Shown in pieces: positions 40,118 to 41,117 of a DNA stretch of 41,117 nt. Below the pieces are notes generated by a model. That model was not told the DNA's origin. It made no database searches and worked only from the letters and a program-made list of their open reading frames with translations. The translations under genes and the position numbers were made by a program. This DNA is from Helochares maculicollis (Eukaryota > Arthropoda > Insecta > Coleoptera > Hydrophilidae). How positions within the stretch are numbered: the first letter of the stretch is position 1; every line of letters begins with the position of its first letter. The stretch lies in contig JAWQRO010000371.1 of assembly GCA_033557835.1 (NCBI GenBank), forward strand, positions 1-41,117, written 5' to 3'.

Positions 40118-41117
40118 GGTACTTCCGGTGAGCATACATATCTCGGATCTGCGATTGTACCATAATAGCCGCATGCCAAATTCGTCACTCAAACGGACGA
40201 GCACTATCATGTTTCCATCCACACATGAGCTGTTGCCAAAAATAGGCTAAAGAGACTTGCTGACTGTCAAAACGTGAAGATACAAATGTATATTATATAT
40301 ATACTTTTTCTCAGGAATTTTCAGGACTCTATGAAATAACCTGACTATACACATATATTCTGTGTACTCCCACTGGTCATAGATATCTCGGATCTACAAT
40401 TTTACCATAATAGTCGCATACCAAATTACGTCGGTGAAACGGTCAACCAATATCATGTTAACATACACACATGGGCTATTGCCAAAAATAGACTAGACTT
40501 GCTGACTTTCAAAACATGAAGATTCAAATATTGGGCATACTTCTTCTCAAGAACTTTCAGGATTCTATCAGATTACCTGACTATACAAATATAGTCTGTG
40601 CACTCCCGTTGTTCATACAAGTTTCGGATCTACAATTCTACATATGGACAGTTGCCAAAAATTGACAAAAGAGACATGGTGACTTTCAATACGTGAAGAT
40701 TCAAAGATTGGTAATACTTCTTCTCAGGAATTTTCAGGATTCTATCAGATTACCTGCCTATACAAATATAGTCTGTGCACTCCCGTTGTTCATACAAGTC
40801 TCGGATCTACAATTCTACATATGGACTGTTGCCAAAAATAGACAAAAGAGACTTGGTGACTTTCAATACGGGAAGATTCAAATATTGGGCATACTTCTTC
40901 TCAGGAACTTTCAGGATTCTATCAGATTACTTGTCTATTCAAATATAGTCTGTGTACTCCCGTTGGTCATATATGTCTCGGATCTACAATTCTACCATAA
41001 TAGTCGCATACCAAATTACGTCACTCAAACGGCTGAGCACTAACATGTTTACATCCACACATGGGCTGTTGTCAAAAATACACTAAAAAAAGTTGCTGAC
41101 TTTCAAAACGTGAAGAT
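40118..41117 (+). repeat. tandem array F4, ~240-bp and ~177-bp units, continues past window
   Basis: TCTCGGATCTACAATTYTAC recurs near 40143, 40388, 40625, 40800 and 40978. The spacings are 245, 237, 175 and 178 bp; the short units lack the ACCATAATAGTCGCATACCA ... ACATACACAC segment. Order of landmarks (ACTTCCGGT, ATAATAGCCGCATGCCAAAT, ATCATGTTTCCATCCACACA, TGCCAAAAATAGGCTAAA, CAAAACGTGAAGAT) mirrors F1, so F4 is a diverged relative. The window ends inside a unit. Confidence 0.88.

Overview
The window looks like insect nuclear DNA. It is AT-rich, its genes have GT-AG introns, and it carries mariner transposons of several lineages, a decayed APE-type LINE and long tandem arrays. Two conserved genes can be recognised, both on the minus strand. 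The first is an Argos/giant-lens-type secreted EGF-receptor antagonist, assembled here from three exons (38875-38693, 28104-27721, 22113-21892) whose phase-0 junctions give about 262 residues. The second is the first coding exon of a La-related protein 1 (larp) gene (14247-13618). The rest of larp would lie beyond the left edge, so positions 1-13617 are most likely its first intron. The exact insect order cannot be fixed from sequence alone.

Layout. 1-290: end of a mariner element. 340-5720: three kinds of degenerate tandem repeat. 5720-7250: a non-repetitive CpG-richer island with a possible alternative first exon. 7270-12130: a 21-bp minisatellite with a homogenised core and decayed flanks. 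13618-14430: larp exon 1 and a possible 5'UTR intron. 14745-17125: a 490-bp satellite. 17215-17347: a compact stem-loop-rich block. 17350-19133: two truncated mariners. 19255-19895: dispersed ACTTCCGGT-bearing repeat. 21290-38875: the argos gene. Its intron 2 holds a chemoreceptor-like pseudogene, three tandem ACTTCCGGT repeats and a dead mariner. Its intron 1 holds a LINE split by a 22-bp minisatellite, a decayed mariner and several copies of two repeat families. 38876-39790: argos upstream region. 39811-41117: another mariner remnant and an unfinished tandem array.

The most interesting points are four. Repeats have loaded exact ETS-type ACCGGAAGT sites into the introns of argos, which in Drosophila is an EGFR/Pointed target. 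Inverted repeat copies flank argos exon 2, a 384-nt phase-0 exon without a stop. A 22-bp array seems to have grown out of LINE reverse-transcriptase sequence. An unexplained structured block lies next to a mariner insertion site. No CRISPR array, rRNA, tRNA or complete autonomous mobile element was found.
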